Assembly (NCBI GenBank): GCA_016200125.1
Contig: JACQFK010000425.1
Span: 1-9,037 of the forward strand
Length of the DNA stretch: 9,037 bases
Direction: 5' to 3'
Origin: Planctomycetota bacterium
GTDB lineage: Bacteria; Planctomycetota; MHYJ01; JACPRB01
Below, piece after piece: positions 1-7,968 of the stretch. The translations under genes and the position numbers were made by a program. The notes beneath the pieces were generated by a model. It saw nothing but the letters and a program-made list of their open reading frames with translations. It ran no database searches and was not told where the DNA came from. Each line of letters opens with the position of its first letter. Position 1 is the first letter of the stretch.

Positions 1-951
1 CCCCTCGAGCAGCTTGATGTCGATGTTGCCGCCCGACAGCAGCACGCAGGTCCGGCCCTTCGGCGCCAGCTTCCGGGAGATCAGCGCCGCGATCGCCGCC
101 GCGCCCGCGCCCTCGACCAGGATCTTCATCCGCTCCAGCAGCGTCACGATCGTCGTCGCGATCTCCTCGTCGCCGACCGTGACCATGTCGTCCACGTACT
201 TCCTCAGGTACTGCAGCGTGCGCGGCGAGGGCTTCTTGACGGCGATGCCGTCGGCGATCGTCTTCGCCTGAGGGGCCGCGACCACGGCGCCCGCGCGCCA
301 GGAATCCACCGCCGCGGGACAGCCTTCGGCCTGGACGCCGATCACGCGGATCGACGGCCGGGTCTCCTTGAGCGCGATCGCCATCCCGCTGATCAGCCCG
401 CCGCCGCCGATCGGGATGACGACCGTATCCAGGTCGGGCAGGTCCTCGAGCAGTTCCAGCGCCACGCTGCCCTGGCCTGCGATGATGTCGTCGTGGTCGA
501 AGGCGGAGATGAAGGGCGCGCCGCTCTCCTTCGCGAAGGCCTCCGCCGCGGCGACCGCCTCGTCGAAGGAGCCGCCCGCGAGCTGGACCTCGGCCCCGTA
601 GCCTCGGGTCGCGAGCACCTTGGCGATCGAGGCCCCGAGGGGCATGAAGACCTTCGCCTTCAGCCCGGTGAGCTGCGCCGCGAGCGCGATGCCCTGCGCG
701 TGGTTGCCGGCGGATGCCGTCACCACGCCCTTCGCGCGGTCGGCGGGGGAGAGCCGCGAGAGGGCCGTGTAGGCCCCCCGGATCTTGAAGGAGCCGGTCT
801 TCTGCAGGTTCTCCGCCTTCAGGTGCACCGGGCCGCCGGCCATGCCGTCGAGGGTCCTCGACGTGAGCAGCGGCGTGCGGCGGACGATCGGCTTCAGCGG
901 GCCGTAGGCCTCGCGGATCCGCTCGAGGGTCACTGAGTTCACGCCCGTCAT
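1..951 (-). CDS. ilvA: Threonine ammonia-lyase (threonine dehydratase), 5' part, truncated by window edge
   Basis: PLP-dependent fold-type II enzyme that deaminates L-threonine to 2-oxobutanoate and ammonia in the cytoplasm, the first committed step to isoleucine or a catabolic step. I translated 317 codons from the ATG at 951-949 to the window edge. Visible signatures: the PLP-lysine motif KTGSFKIRGA with Lys56, the SAGNHAQG loop (80-87) that binds the substrate and cofactor, the phosphate-binding GGGGL (182-186), and SGGN near residue 308. These are diagnostic for the threonine/serine dehydratase family. The frame is still open at base 1, so it cannot be told whether the protein stops near 330 residues (TdcB-like) or continues into a C-terminal ACT domain of about 80 residues, so the symbol is provisional. 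No Shine-Dalgarno sequence is seen before the ATG; the GTG at codon 7 is a less likely alternative start. It is divergent from the selenoprotein gene with only 26 bp between start codons. Confidence 0.93.
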   Translation of the reverse strand, partial: MTGVNSVTLERIREAYGPLKPIVRRTPLLTSRTLDGMAGGPVHLKAENLQKTGSFKIRGAYTALSRLSPADRAKGVVTASAGNHAQGIALAAQLTGLKAKVFMPLGASIAKVLATRGYGAEVQLAGGSFDEAVAAAEAFAKESGAPFISAFDHDDIIAGQGSVALELLEDLPDLDTVVIPIGGGGLISGMAIALKETRPSIRVIGVQAEGCPAAVDSWRAGAVVAAPQAKTIADGIAVKKPSPRTLQYLRKYVDDMVTVGDEEIATTIVTLLERMKILVEGAGAAAIAALISRKLAPKGRTCVLLSGGNIDIKLLEG

Positions 952-959
952 GATAGAAT
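951..959 (+). promoter_or_regulatory. Extended -10 promoter element for the selenoprotein gene
   Basis: TGATAGAAT matches the extended -10 consensus TGnTATAAT at all but one position (hexamer TAGAAT, 954-959). No convincing -35 lies 16-18 bp upstream, which is normal for extended -10 promoters. The predicted start at about 966 gives a leader of about 12 nt that begins almost at the Shine-Dalgarno sequence. The element overlaps the first base of the divergent lyase start codon. Prediction only. Confidence 0.45.
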
Positions 960-965
960 GACACC

Positions 966-972
966 GGAGGAG
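966..972 (+). promoter_or_regulatory. Ribosome binding site of the selenoprotein gene
   Basis: GGAGGAG, with the GGAGG core ending 7 nt before the ATG at 978. It is the strongest Shine-Dalgarno sequence in the window. It fixes the true start 46 codons upstream of the TGA and argues against initiation at the downstream GTG at 1200. Confidence 0.85.
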
Positions 973-977
973 ACGCC

Positions 978-1469
978 ATGAAGTTGCTGACAATCCTGTT
1001 GCTGGCCGCGCTCCCGGTCCAGGAGACCCGGAACGCGGAGGACCTGTTCAAAGAGTCGCTGGCCAAGGCGAAAGAGTCGAAGAAGAAGGTTTTCCTGACC
1101 TTCGGCTCGCCCGGCTGAAGTTGGTGCACCGTCTTCGAGGCCTGGAAGGCCCGAGCCGAGGTCGCGCCGCTGCTGGCGAAGGAATTCATCCTGCTTCATG
1201 TGGACACGGCGAAAACCCCCGGCGGCCGCGACCTGCTTCAGAAGTACCCCAAGGCCCGGAACGAGGGCGTGCCCTGGTTCGTGATCCAGGACGGGGAGGG
1301 CGCCGAGCTGGCCGACAGCAACGGCCCCAAGGGCAACATCGGCTGCCCCAACACGGACGAGGAGATCGAGGTCTTCATCGGAATCCTGAAGAAGGTCTGC
1401 CCGGCGCTGAAGGAAGAGGACCTCACGACGCTGAAGAAGTCGCTCGTGCTCCACCGCGAGAAGAAGTAG
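978..1469 (+). CDS. Thioredoxin-like selenoprotein with UxxC active site (in-frame TGA at 1116-1118 read as selenocysteine)
   Basis: Predicted 163-residue exported thiol/selenol oxidoreductase, read from the ATG at 978 to TAG at 1467-1469 with one internal TGA (codon 47). The N-terminus is signal-peptide-like: MK, a hydrophobic run LLTILLLAALPV, then the polar mature protein, so a periplasmic or surface role is likely. The active site reads GSPG-Sec-SWC: Sec47 takes the place of the first Cys of a thioredoxin CxxC, with Cys50 as partner. The preceding strand KKKVFLTFG and the cis-proline motif GVPWF (97-101) complete the fold, and the tail contains GNIGCPNTDEE (119-129). The frame is open on both sides of the TGA and is protein-like throughout. 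Trp is encoded by TGG in this gene, and both neighbouring glycosyltransferase genes use TGA as stop, so general TGA reassignment is unlikely. The alternative is a nonsense mutation of a TGC/TGT codon, giving a pseudogene or a 46-residue fragment. No redox partner or sel gene is adjacent. Confidence 0.85.
1116..1118 (+). other. Selenocysteine codon (recoded TGA)
   Basis: In-frame TGA at codon 47, at the position of the first active-site cysteine of a thioredoxin CxxC motif, giving UxxC with Cys50. Sec in place of a catalytic Cys in thioredoxin folds is an established selenoprotein pattern. The recoding itself is inferred from motif position, intact downstream frame and the hairpin that follows. 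Confidence 0.83.
1134..1155 (+). promoter_or_regulatory. Bacterial SECIS-like hairpin downstream of the TGA
   Basis: Stem found by eye: GGCC (1139-1142) pairs with GGCC (1148-1151), a bulged A sits at 1138, TCG (1135-1137) pairs with CGA (1152-1154), and T1134 may wobble with G1155. The apical loop is UGGAA (1143-1147). The loop begins 25 nt after the TGA, and a G occurs among the first two loop bases; both agree with the known bacterial SECIS layout recognised by SelB. A weaker competing stem (1131-1136 with 1145-1150) also exists. I could not run a folding program. Confidence 0.65.
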
Positions 1470-1476
1470 AGGGAAG

Positions 1477-1509
1477 TGCTACCATTCCAACGACGTTGGA
1501 ATGGTAGCA
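1477..1509. terminator. Perfect 15-bp hairpin between convergent genes, probable bidirectional terminator
   Basis: TGCTACCATTCCAAC (1477-1491), loop GAC, and its exact reverse complement at 1495-1509. It lies 7 bp after the selenoprotein stop and 1 bp after the fumC stop, a position suited to ending both transcripts. There is no U-tract on either strand, so it is not a classic intrinsic terminator; it may instead block 3' exonucleases or be a copy of a dispersed palindromic repeat. The stem contains A/T-rich stretches unlike the surrounding GC-rich DNA. Confidence 0.65.
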
Positions 1510-1510
1510 G

Positions 1511-2920
1511 TTAGGACGCGGTCTCGCCGGGCTCGGTCATCTTGCGGAAGTCGAAGATCTGGTCGGCCTGCTCCTTCGTGATCAATCCCTGCTCGACCGC
1601 GAGCTGCTTCACGCTCGCCTTCTTCGCCAGGGCCTCCTTGATCAGCTTCGCCGCCCGCTCGTAGCCGATGATCGGGTTGAGGGCGGTCGCGGAGATCGGG
1701 CTCTTGTCGAGCAGCTCCGCGCATTTCTCGGGGTTGGCCGCGAGGCCGTCGACGCAGCGGGTGGCAAACAGGCGGCAGCCGCTGGCCAGGATCGCGACCG
1801 AGTTCAAGAGGTTGGCGATCATCACCGGGATCATGACGTTGAGCTCGAAGTTGCCGCCCTGCGCGCCGATCGTGATCGCGGCGTCGTTGCCGATCACCTG
1901 GGCGGCGATCTGCGTCATCATGTCGCTCATGACGGGGTTGACCTTGCCGGGCATGATGGACGACCCGGGCTGGAGGTCGGGGATCCGGAGCTCCGAGAGG
2001 CCGCCGAAGGGGCCGGAGCCCATCCAGCGGATGTCGTTGGCGATCTTCATGAGGGAGCAGGCCAGGCCCTTGAGCGCGCCGCTCACCATGGCCATGTCGT
2101 CGCGCCCGCCCTGCGCCTCGAAGTGGTTGCGCGCCTCGCGGACCGGCAGCCCCAGCTTCTTCTCGAGCGTCGCGCAGACCCGCTTCGCGAACTCCGGGTG
2201 GGAGTTGATCCCGGTGCCCACCGCGGTCCCGCCGATCGCGAGTTCCTCGAGGCCCTTCGACGCGCGCTCGATCTGCTCCAGCCCTTTGCGGACCTGCATC
2301 GCGTAGCCGCCGAACTCCTGGCCCAGCCGGACGGGTGTCGCGTCCATCAGGTGGGTGCGGCCGAGCTTGACGATGGCGTCGAACTCCCTGGCCTTCTTCT
2401 CCAAGGAGGCGCTCAGCTGCTCCAGCGCCGGCTTGAGATCCGTCCGGAGAGCCAGCAGCGCCGCCAGGTGCGAGGTCGTCGGGATGATGTCGTTCGACGA
2501 TTGTCCCATGTTGACGTGGTCGTTCGGGTGGACGGGCTTGTACTCGCCCCGCGCTCCGCCCGTCTTCTCGTTGCAGAGGTTGGCGATGACCTCGTTGGCG
2601 TTCATGTTGGTCGACGTGCCCGAGCCGGTCTGGAAGACGTCGATGGGGAACTCGGCGTCGAGGCTGCCGTCGGCCACGCGGGCGCAGGCGTCCTGGATGG
2701 ACTTGCAGAGCTCCGGGGTCATGCGCCGGGGCTTGAGGGCGAGGTTGACCTCGGCGCAGGCGCTTTTCAGGTGGGCGATCGCGGCGATGAAGTAGCGCGG
2801 CATCCGCTGGCCGCTGACGGGGAAGTTCTCGACGGCGCGCTGGGTCTGGGCGCCGTAGTAGGCATCCTTGGGCACCCGGACGCCGCCCATGGTGTCCTTT
2901 TCGCTGCGGTATTCGGTCAC
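1511..2920 (-). CDS. fumC: Class II fumarate hydratase
   Basis: Cytoplasmic, iron-independent fumarase that interconverts fumarate and (S)-malate in the TCA cycle; the family acts as a homotetramer with active sites built from three subunits. From the chosen start the protein is 469 residues, the usual family length. Seen in order: the N-terminal class II signature TEYRSEKDTMG and DAYYGAQTQRAVENFP, TGSGTSTNMNANEV (98-111), HPNDHVNMGQSSND (132-144), GRTHLMDATP with the catalytic-type His190, and the superfamily signature GSSIMPGKVNP (319-329). The His in GRTH and the N-terminus fit fumarase rather than aspartate ammonia-lyase, which has Gln there. I chose the GTG at 2920-2918 because AAGGAG lies 6 nt upstream and homologues begin MTEYR; a GTG at 2935 would add five residues and would consume that Shine-Dalgarno sequence. 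It is last in the minus-strand run, 39 bp after the kinase, with the stop beside the 1477-1509 hairpin. Confidence 0.97.
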   Translation of the reverse strand: MTEYRSEKDTMGGVRVPKDAYYGAQTQRAVENFPVSGQRMPRYFIAAIAHLKSACAEVNLALKPRRMTPELCKSIQDACARVADGSLDAEFPIDVFQTGSGTSTNMNANEVIANLCNEKTGGARGEYKPVHPNDHVNMGQSSNDIIPTTSHLAALLALRTDLKPALEQLSASLEKKAREFDAIVKLGRTHLMDATPVRLGQEFGGYAMQVRKGLEQIERASKGLEELAIGGTAVGTGINSHPEFAKRVCATLEKKLGLPVREARNHFEAQGGRDDMAMVSGALKGLACSLMKIANDIRWMGSGPFGGLSELRIPDLQPGSSIMPGKVNPVMSDMMTQIAAQVIGNDAAITIGAQGGNFELNVMIPVMIANLLNSVAILASGCRLFATRCVDGLAANPEKCAELLDKSPISATALNPIIGYERAAKLIKEALAKKASVKQLAVEQGLITKEQADQIFDFRKMTEPGETAS

Positions 2921-2927
2921 GGGAGTC

Positions 2928-2933
2928 TCCTTC
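2928..2933 (-). promoter_or_regulatory. Ribosome binding site of fumC, decides the start
   Basis: On the minus strand AAGGAG is followed by ACTCCC and then GTG at 2920. The 6-nt spacing favours this GTG over the GTG at 2935, which overlaps this site and has no Shine-Dalgarno sequence of its own at the proper distance. Confidence 0.75.
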
Positions 2934-2959
2934 ACTTGCGGCGGAAAGACCGCCGGGGC

Positions 2960-4531
<1,572 letters not shown>

Positions 4532-4538
4532 TGCAGCG

Positions 4539-4568
4539 AGTATGGCCAGCCCGGGGGGGTGAAGTCAA
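4539..4568 (-). promoter_or_regulatory. Candidate promoter of the kinase gene, implying a leaderless mRNA
   Basis: Minus-strand TTGACT (4568-4563, five of six to the -35 consensus), an 18-bp spacer, then CATACT (4544-4539, four of six to the -10). The expected transcription start falls on or next to the GTG at 4531. This agrees with the absence of a Shine-Dalgarno sequence. It would allow the kinase and fumC to be transcribed apart from the upstream glycosyltransferases. Confidence 0.4.
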
Positions 4569-4575
4569 CGGCGGC

Positions 4576-6477
4576 TCAGAACGGCCACTTCAACTTTTTC
4601 TTCGCCTCGTCGCGGAGGCGGAGGGCGTCGGGCTGGCCGGGCCGGAGGGCGAGCGCCTCCTCCGAGGCCTTGAGCATCTCCTTCCACATCGACAGCTCCT
4701 GGTAGATTTCCGCCCGCTTGACGCGGATCGCCCAGTCCCTCGGCGCCTCGCGGGCGGGGCCTTCAAGCGCCTCGAGCGCGGCGTCGAAGCGCCGGAGCCG
4801 GCGGTAGGATTCGGCGAGCGGCTCGGCCGCGGCCGTGAACTTCGGATCGCGGCGCAGGGTCTCGGCGAACATCTCCGCCGAGCGGTCGTACATGCCCTCG
4901 TCGAAGTAGAGCCGGCCCACGCGGTAGGGGGCCTCTGCCGACTGCCGGTCGATCCTCACGGCCTCGCGGTACTTCTCGAGCGCTTTCGGGGCCTGGCCGC
5001 TCTTCTCGTAGGATTCGCCCAGCGCCCAGACGAAGCTCGGGTCCTTCAGCATGTCCGGATTGAGCCGCGCCGCCGACTCGAACTCCCGGGCCGCCTCAGC
5101 GGGCTGGTCGTGCGAGCGGTAGTAGAGGGCCAGGTTGTAGTGGGCGGTGCGGAAGTCGCGGTAGCCGCCGACCGAGGCCGGGAGCGGCGCGTTGACGAAG
5201 ATAAGCGCCGCGACGAAGACGCCCGCGGCGGCCTTCGGGAGCGCGCTCATCCGCCAGGCCCGGAGCTGGATCGTCTTCACGATCGCGTGGGCCGCGAAGA
5301 GGATCAGGATCGGGATCACAGGAAGCCGGTAGCGGCCGAAGACGAAGAAGAAGGAGATCGAGGCGACGTAGGCCCCGAGCAGGACGTAGAGCATCGCGAA
5401 TTTCCCGCGCTCCGGCCAGCTGAGGTAGAGCCAGGCCGCGGCGAGCGGCGCGACGAACCAGCCGAAGGTGAAGAGCGGCGCCTGCAGCACCCAGGAGAAG
5501 CGCGCCATGAAGGGGAGGTTGTAGTTGTCCGGGATCTCGAAGTTGTTCGTCAGCATGAGGAGGCGCTTCGCCGTGACGACGAGGAAAGTGCCCATGTTGG
5601 AGCCGATGTAGGAGAGCGCGTGCCGGCGCCAGAAGGCGTCGATCTCGGAGGCCTTCATCGGCCGCCCCTCGATCCGCTCCGCCTCGGCGCGGAAGCCGGC
5701 CTCCTCGAACTCGGGCGCGCCGGCCTTGAGAAACGACGGCGGGCGATAGCGGCCGGTCGTGTTCTCGGGGTTGTTGCCCGTGTAGAGGTTCGGCCCGAAC
5801 TGGGACGTCGTGAGGACGAAGTCCTTCGCCACGACGGCGTTGCGGATCGTCGCCGGGAGGATGCAGAGGACCGCGCCCGCAACCACGAGTCCCGCGGCTT
5901 TCCAGTCGCGCCGGAGGGCCAGGAGCGCCGAGGCGGCGACCGCGAGCAGCAGCAGGTTGCCCCGGACCAGCGTGCCGATCCCCAGCGCCGCGCCGAAGGC
6001 GAGCCCCTTCCACTTCTTGTCGAGCGACCAGGCCAGCAGCGCCGCCTCGATGGCCACGGCTCCGAGGAACTCCTTGAGGAGCGCGGTGTCGTAGAAGAGA
6101 AACGCCTTGTAGAGGGCGCCGATCGCCAGCGCGACGATCGCGGTACGGTAGCCGAGGAAGCGGCGCGCCGCCTCGAAGAGCATCCAGAGGCCCGCGGTGC
6201 CGATCGCCGCCTGCACGAGGCGGACCCAGAGCAGATCGCGCCCGAAGATCTTGTAGAAGATCCCGAGGCAGTAGGGATAGAGAGGGTCCTGGTAGAAGGC
6301 CTTGTCGCCCCAGAAGCTCTTCGTCGAGATCTCGACGGCACACTGGTCGTAGGCGGCGCTGTCGACGATGGGCGTGTCGAAGTAGGGCTGCCCGCGGAGG
6401 GAGAGAACGAGCAGCACCCGCAGGACGAAGGCGGCCGCGAGGACGCCGATCAGACCGGCCCGTTCGCGCGTCGTCAT
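4576..6477 (-). CDS. GT-C (family 39-like) membrane glycosyltransferase with C-terminal TPR domain
   Basis: 633-residue polytopic membrane protein. About the first 430 residues form roughly ten to twelve hydrophobic helices. The first outer loop carries acidic residues (FDTPIVDSAAYD, 33-44), followed by QDPLYPY (63-69); this is the layout of GT-C enzymes (PMT/ArnT/GT39) that use lipid-phosphate sugars on the outer face, the acidic residues being catalytic candidates. Residues about 443-617 hold about five tetratricopeptide repeats (examples begin near 443, 480, 513, 547 and 583), likely a protein-binding arm. The TPR arm lies on the side opposite or equal to the active site depending on helix number, which I cannot fix by eye. 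It ends KKKLKWPF. The ATG overlaps the stop of the upstream glycosyltransferase by 4 bp (ATGA) with no Shine-Dalgarno sequence, so translation is probably coupled. Sugar and acceptor are unknown. Confidence 0.85.
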   Translation of the reverse strand: MTTRERAGLIGVLAAAFVLRVLLVLSLRGQPYFDTPIVDSAAYDQCAVEISTKSFWGDKAFYQDPLYPYCLGIFYKIFGRDLLWVRLVQAAIGTAGLWMLFEAARRFLGYRTAIVALAIGALYKAFLFYDTALLKEFLGAVAIEAALLAWSLDKKWKGLAFGAALGIGTLVRGNLLLLAVAASALLALRRDWKAAGLVVAGAVLCILPATIRNAVVAKDFVLTTSQFGPNLYTGNNPENTTGRYRPPSFLKAGAPEFEEAGFRAEAERIEGRPMKASEIDAFWRRHALSYIGSNMGTFLVVTAKRLLMLTNNFEIPDNYNLPFMARFSWVLQAPLFTFGWFVAPLAAAWLYLSWPERGKFAMLYVLLGAYVASISFFFVFGRYRLPVIPILILFAAHAIVKTIQLRAWRMSALPKAAAGVFVAALIFVNAPLPASVGGYRDFRTAHYNLALYYRSHDQPAEAAREFESAARLNPDMLKDPSFVWALGESYEKSGQAPKALEKYREAVRIDRQSAEAPYRVGRLYFDEGMYDRSAEMFAETLRRDPKFTAAAEPLAESYRRLRRFDAALEALEGPAREAPRDWAIRVKRAEIYQELSMWKEMLKASEEALALRPGQPDALRLRDEAKKKLKWPF

Positions 6478-7913
6478 GGCTTTGCCAGATAGACGCGGAC
6501 GGGAAGGACGTCCTTGCGCGGCGGCGCGGGGAATTCGCCGAAGGCCGCGTGGCGCTCGCGGATCCGCTCCTCAAGGCGCGGCTCCCAGCGCCGCAGCTCC
6601 GGGAGGCAGAAGGCGAAGGCGTCGAGACGGGCCGCCTGCAGGGTCTCGAAGGTCGCGTCCTCCGGCAGCGGCACGTAGGCCGACTTCGCGTAGAACTCGA
6701 TCTGGCCGTTGGTCGCGAAGAGCCGCTTGCCGGGCCCGAGGGTCTTCAGGATCGCGAGCCCCGCCTCCTTCATGCCGGCCTTGTCGGCGCGGCGCGGGCG
6801 GAAATCGCGGACGGCCATCGCGAGGCAGAGCGCGCCGGCCATCACCGGCAGGGCTTCGCGCCGCCGCGTCCACTCCGCGGCGCGGACCAGGCCGACCGCC
6901 GTCACCGGGAGAAGCAGGGCGGCCGGCGCCAGCAGGAAGCGGTGGGAGAAGGGCGTCGAGGCGAAGAACGAGAGGAAGATCGGGAGCAGGTAGCCGAAGG
7001 CGGCGAGGAGCTGGTACGCGAGCAGCGTCCGGCGGCCCTCGGCGGGCCGCGGCTTGAAGAGTCCGAGGACGAGGAAGGGCCCGAGCACGTAGAAGAGGAC
7101 CTTGCCGAAGAAATAGGCGCCGAGATGGGCCGCGCCGCCGATCAGCCTCCCGTGCTTCTGGACCGCGCGGTACTCGTCGAAGTCCATCCCGGTCGCCGTC
7201 CGCTCGCCGCTGAAGAAGTCGCGGATCATCCCGGGGATCGGGCTCAGCGAAGCCTGCCAGTGTCCGGTCTGGGCGTGGATGAAGCTGAGGTAGGGGAAGG
7301 CCAGGATCAGCCAGACGCTGAAGAATACGGGGATCGCGACGAACGAGAAGCGGCTGAAGCGGAGGGCCGCGGCGGCGAGGAAGAGCGGCAGGAGGTAGAT
7401 CCCCTCGGCGCGCGTGAGCCAGGCCAGCGCGGCGCAGCCGGCGGCCGCGACGGTCCGCTCCCAGGACTTCTCCTCGAGCGCCGACCAGCCCAGGGCCATC
7501 GCCGAGAAAAAGAGGAACAGGAAGGCCCCTTCGGTGATCGGTTCGATCTGAAAGTCGACGATTGCGGGAAGGACGGCGTAGAGCGCCGCGCCCAGGGTTG
7601 CGACGCGGTCGTCCCAGGTGCGTCGGGCCATCGCATAGAGCGGCAGGACGGCAAGTCCGCCCAGCAGGACCGAGAGGGCGACGCCGGCGACGTGGAGGTT
7701 GCCGACGGCGCTGTCCAGGAGCGCGGTGAGGAAGGGGTGCAGAGGCGGGGTCGGGGTCCGGACGAGCAGGGCCTCGGCGAAGCGGCCCTGACCGATCAGT
7801 TCGGCCATCCTCAGGTTCCGCGCGCCGTCGGACTCGATCACCACGACGGTGAAGGCGGCGGCGGCCCGCAGGGCGGCGGCGGCCAGCGCGAGGAGCCACG
7901 CTCTGCGGGGCAT
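6474..7913 (-). CDS. GT-C (family 39 / ArnT-like) membrane glycosyltransferase
   Basis: 479-residue polytopic membrane protein with about ten to eleven hydrophobic segments between residues 5 and 370 and a soluble tail of about 110 residues. After the first membrane segment comes ESDGARNLRMAELI, with Asp29 in the position of the conserved GT-C acidic residue, then TPPLHPFL (55-62), IEPITEG (123-129) and LTRAEG (166-171), all typical of GT39-like enzymes that take sugars from polyprenyl-phosphate donors. I chose the ATG at 7913-7911. The frame stays open much further upstream (to 8624), but that part lies antisense to the AlaX gene and does not look like protein; MPRRAWLLALAAAALR is a natural membrane-protein N-terminus. 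An in-frame TTG 18 nt upstream is a weaker alternative. The stop overlaps the next glycosyltransferase (ATGA), and the pair probably acts in the same glycan pathway. Acceptor unknown. Confidence 0.85.
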   Translation of the reverse strand: MPRRAWLLALAAAALRAAAAFTVVVIESDGARNLRMAELIGQGRFAEALLVRTPTPPLHPFLTALLDSAVGNLHVAGVALSVLLGGLAVLPLYAMARRTWDDRVATLGAALYAVLPAIVDFQIEPITEGAFLFLFFSAMALGWSALEEKSWERTVAAAGCAALAWLTRAEGIYLLPLFLAAAALRFSRFSFVAIPVFFSVWLILAFPYLSFIHAQTGHWQASLSPIPGMIRDFFSGERTATGMDFDEYRAVQKHGRLIGGAAHLGAYFFGKVLFYVLGPFLVLGLFKPRPAEGRRTLLAYQLLAAFGYLLPIFLSFFASTPFSHRFLLAPAALLLPVTAVGLVRAAEWTRRREALPVMAGALCLAMAVRDFRPRRADKAGMKEAGLAILKTLGPGKRLFATNGQIEFYAKSAYVPLPEDATFETLQAARLDAFAFCLPELRRWEPRLEERIRERHAAFGEFPAPPRKDVLPVRVYLAKP

Positions 7914-7921
7914 GGCGGGCC

Positions 7922-7968
7922 AGCGTAGCAAGCACGGGGTTGCCCCGCAAGGCCCGCCCCGATACAAT
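7922..7968. promoter_or_regulatory. Divergent promoters of the AlaX and glycosyltransferase genes
   Basis: Plus strand: TTGCCC (7940-7945), 17-bp spacer, TACAAT (7963-7968, five of six), ending 8 nt before the AlaX ATG. Minus strand: TTGCGG (7950-7945), 17-bp spacer, TACGCT (7927-7922, three of six), ending 8 nt before the ATG at 7913. The two -35 boxes overlap inside a small inverted repeat, TTGC-CCC-GCAA (7940-7950). Neither gene has a Shine-Dalgarno sequence, which fits leaderless transcripts. The plus-strand promoter is the better supported of the two. Confidence 0.5.

Noticed and set aside
978..1115. Thioredoxin gene as a nonsense-mutated pseudogene ending at the TGA
   Set aside because: Not excluded, but less likely: there is only one lesion in 164 codons, it falls exactly at a catalytic Cys position, the rest of the frame is intact, and a SECIS-like hairpin follows.
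1131..1150. Alternative hairpin 1131-1136 / 1145-1150 as the SECIS
   Set aside because: It has a G-U pair, more A-U pairs and an eight-base loop, so by hand estimate it is less stable than the GGCC stem that uses the same bases.
948..1454. 168-codon minus-strand frame opposite the selenoprotein gene
   Set aside because: Antisense, low-complexity translation without a domain, and it would overlap the start of the threonine ammonia-lyase.
1200..1469. Short independent gene starting at the GTG at 1200
   Set aside because: This is the same frame as the selenoprotein, begins within a beta-strand of the thioredoxin fold and has no Shine-Dalgarno sequence; the ATG at 978 with GGAGG is better.
2940..2954. 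GGCGG-AAAGA-CCGCC hairpin between the kinase and fumC genes, as a terminator
   Set aside because: Only a 5-bp stem with no U-tract, and it lies between codirectional closely spaced genes; it could arise by chance in GC-rich DNA.
5110..6492. 460-codon plus-strand frame opposite the TPR glycosyltransferase, and a similar 459-codon frame at 6549-7928
   Set aside because: Translations are charged, repetitive E/R/G-rich and match no family, while the minus-strand frames show clear GT-C membrane proteins and TPRs.
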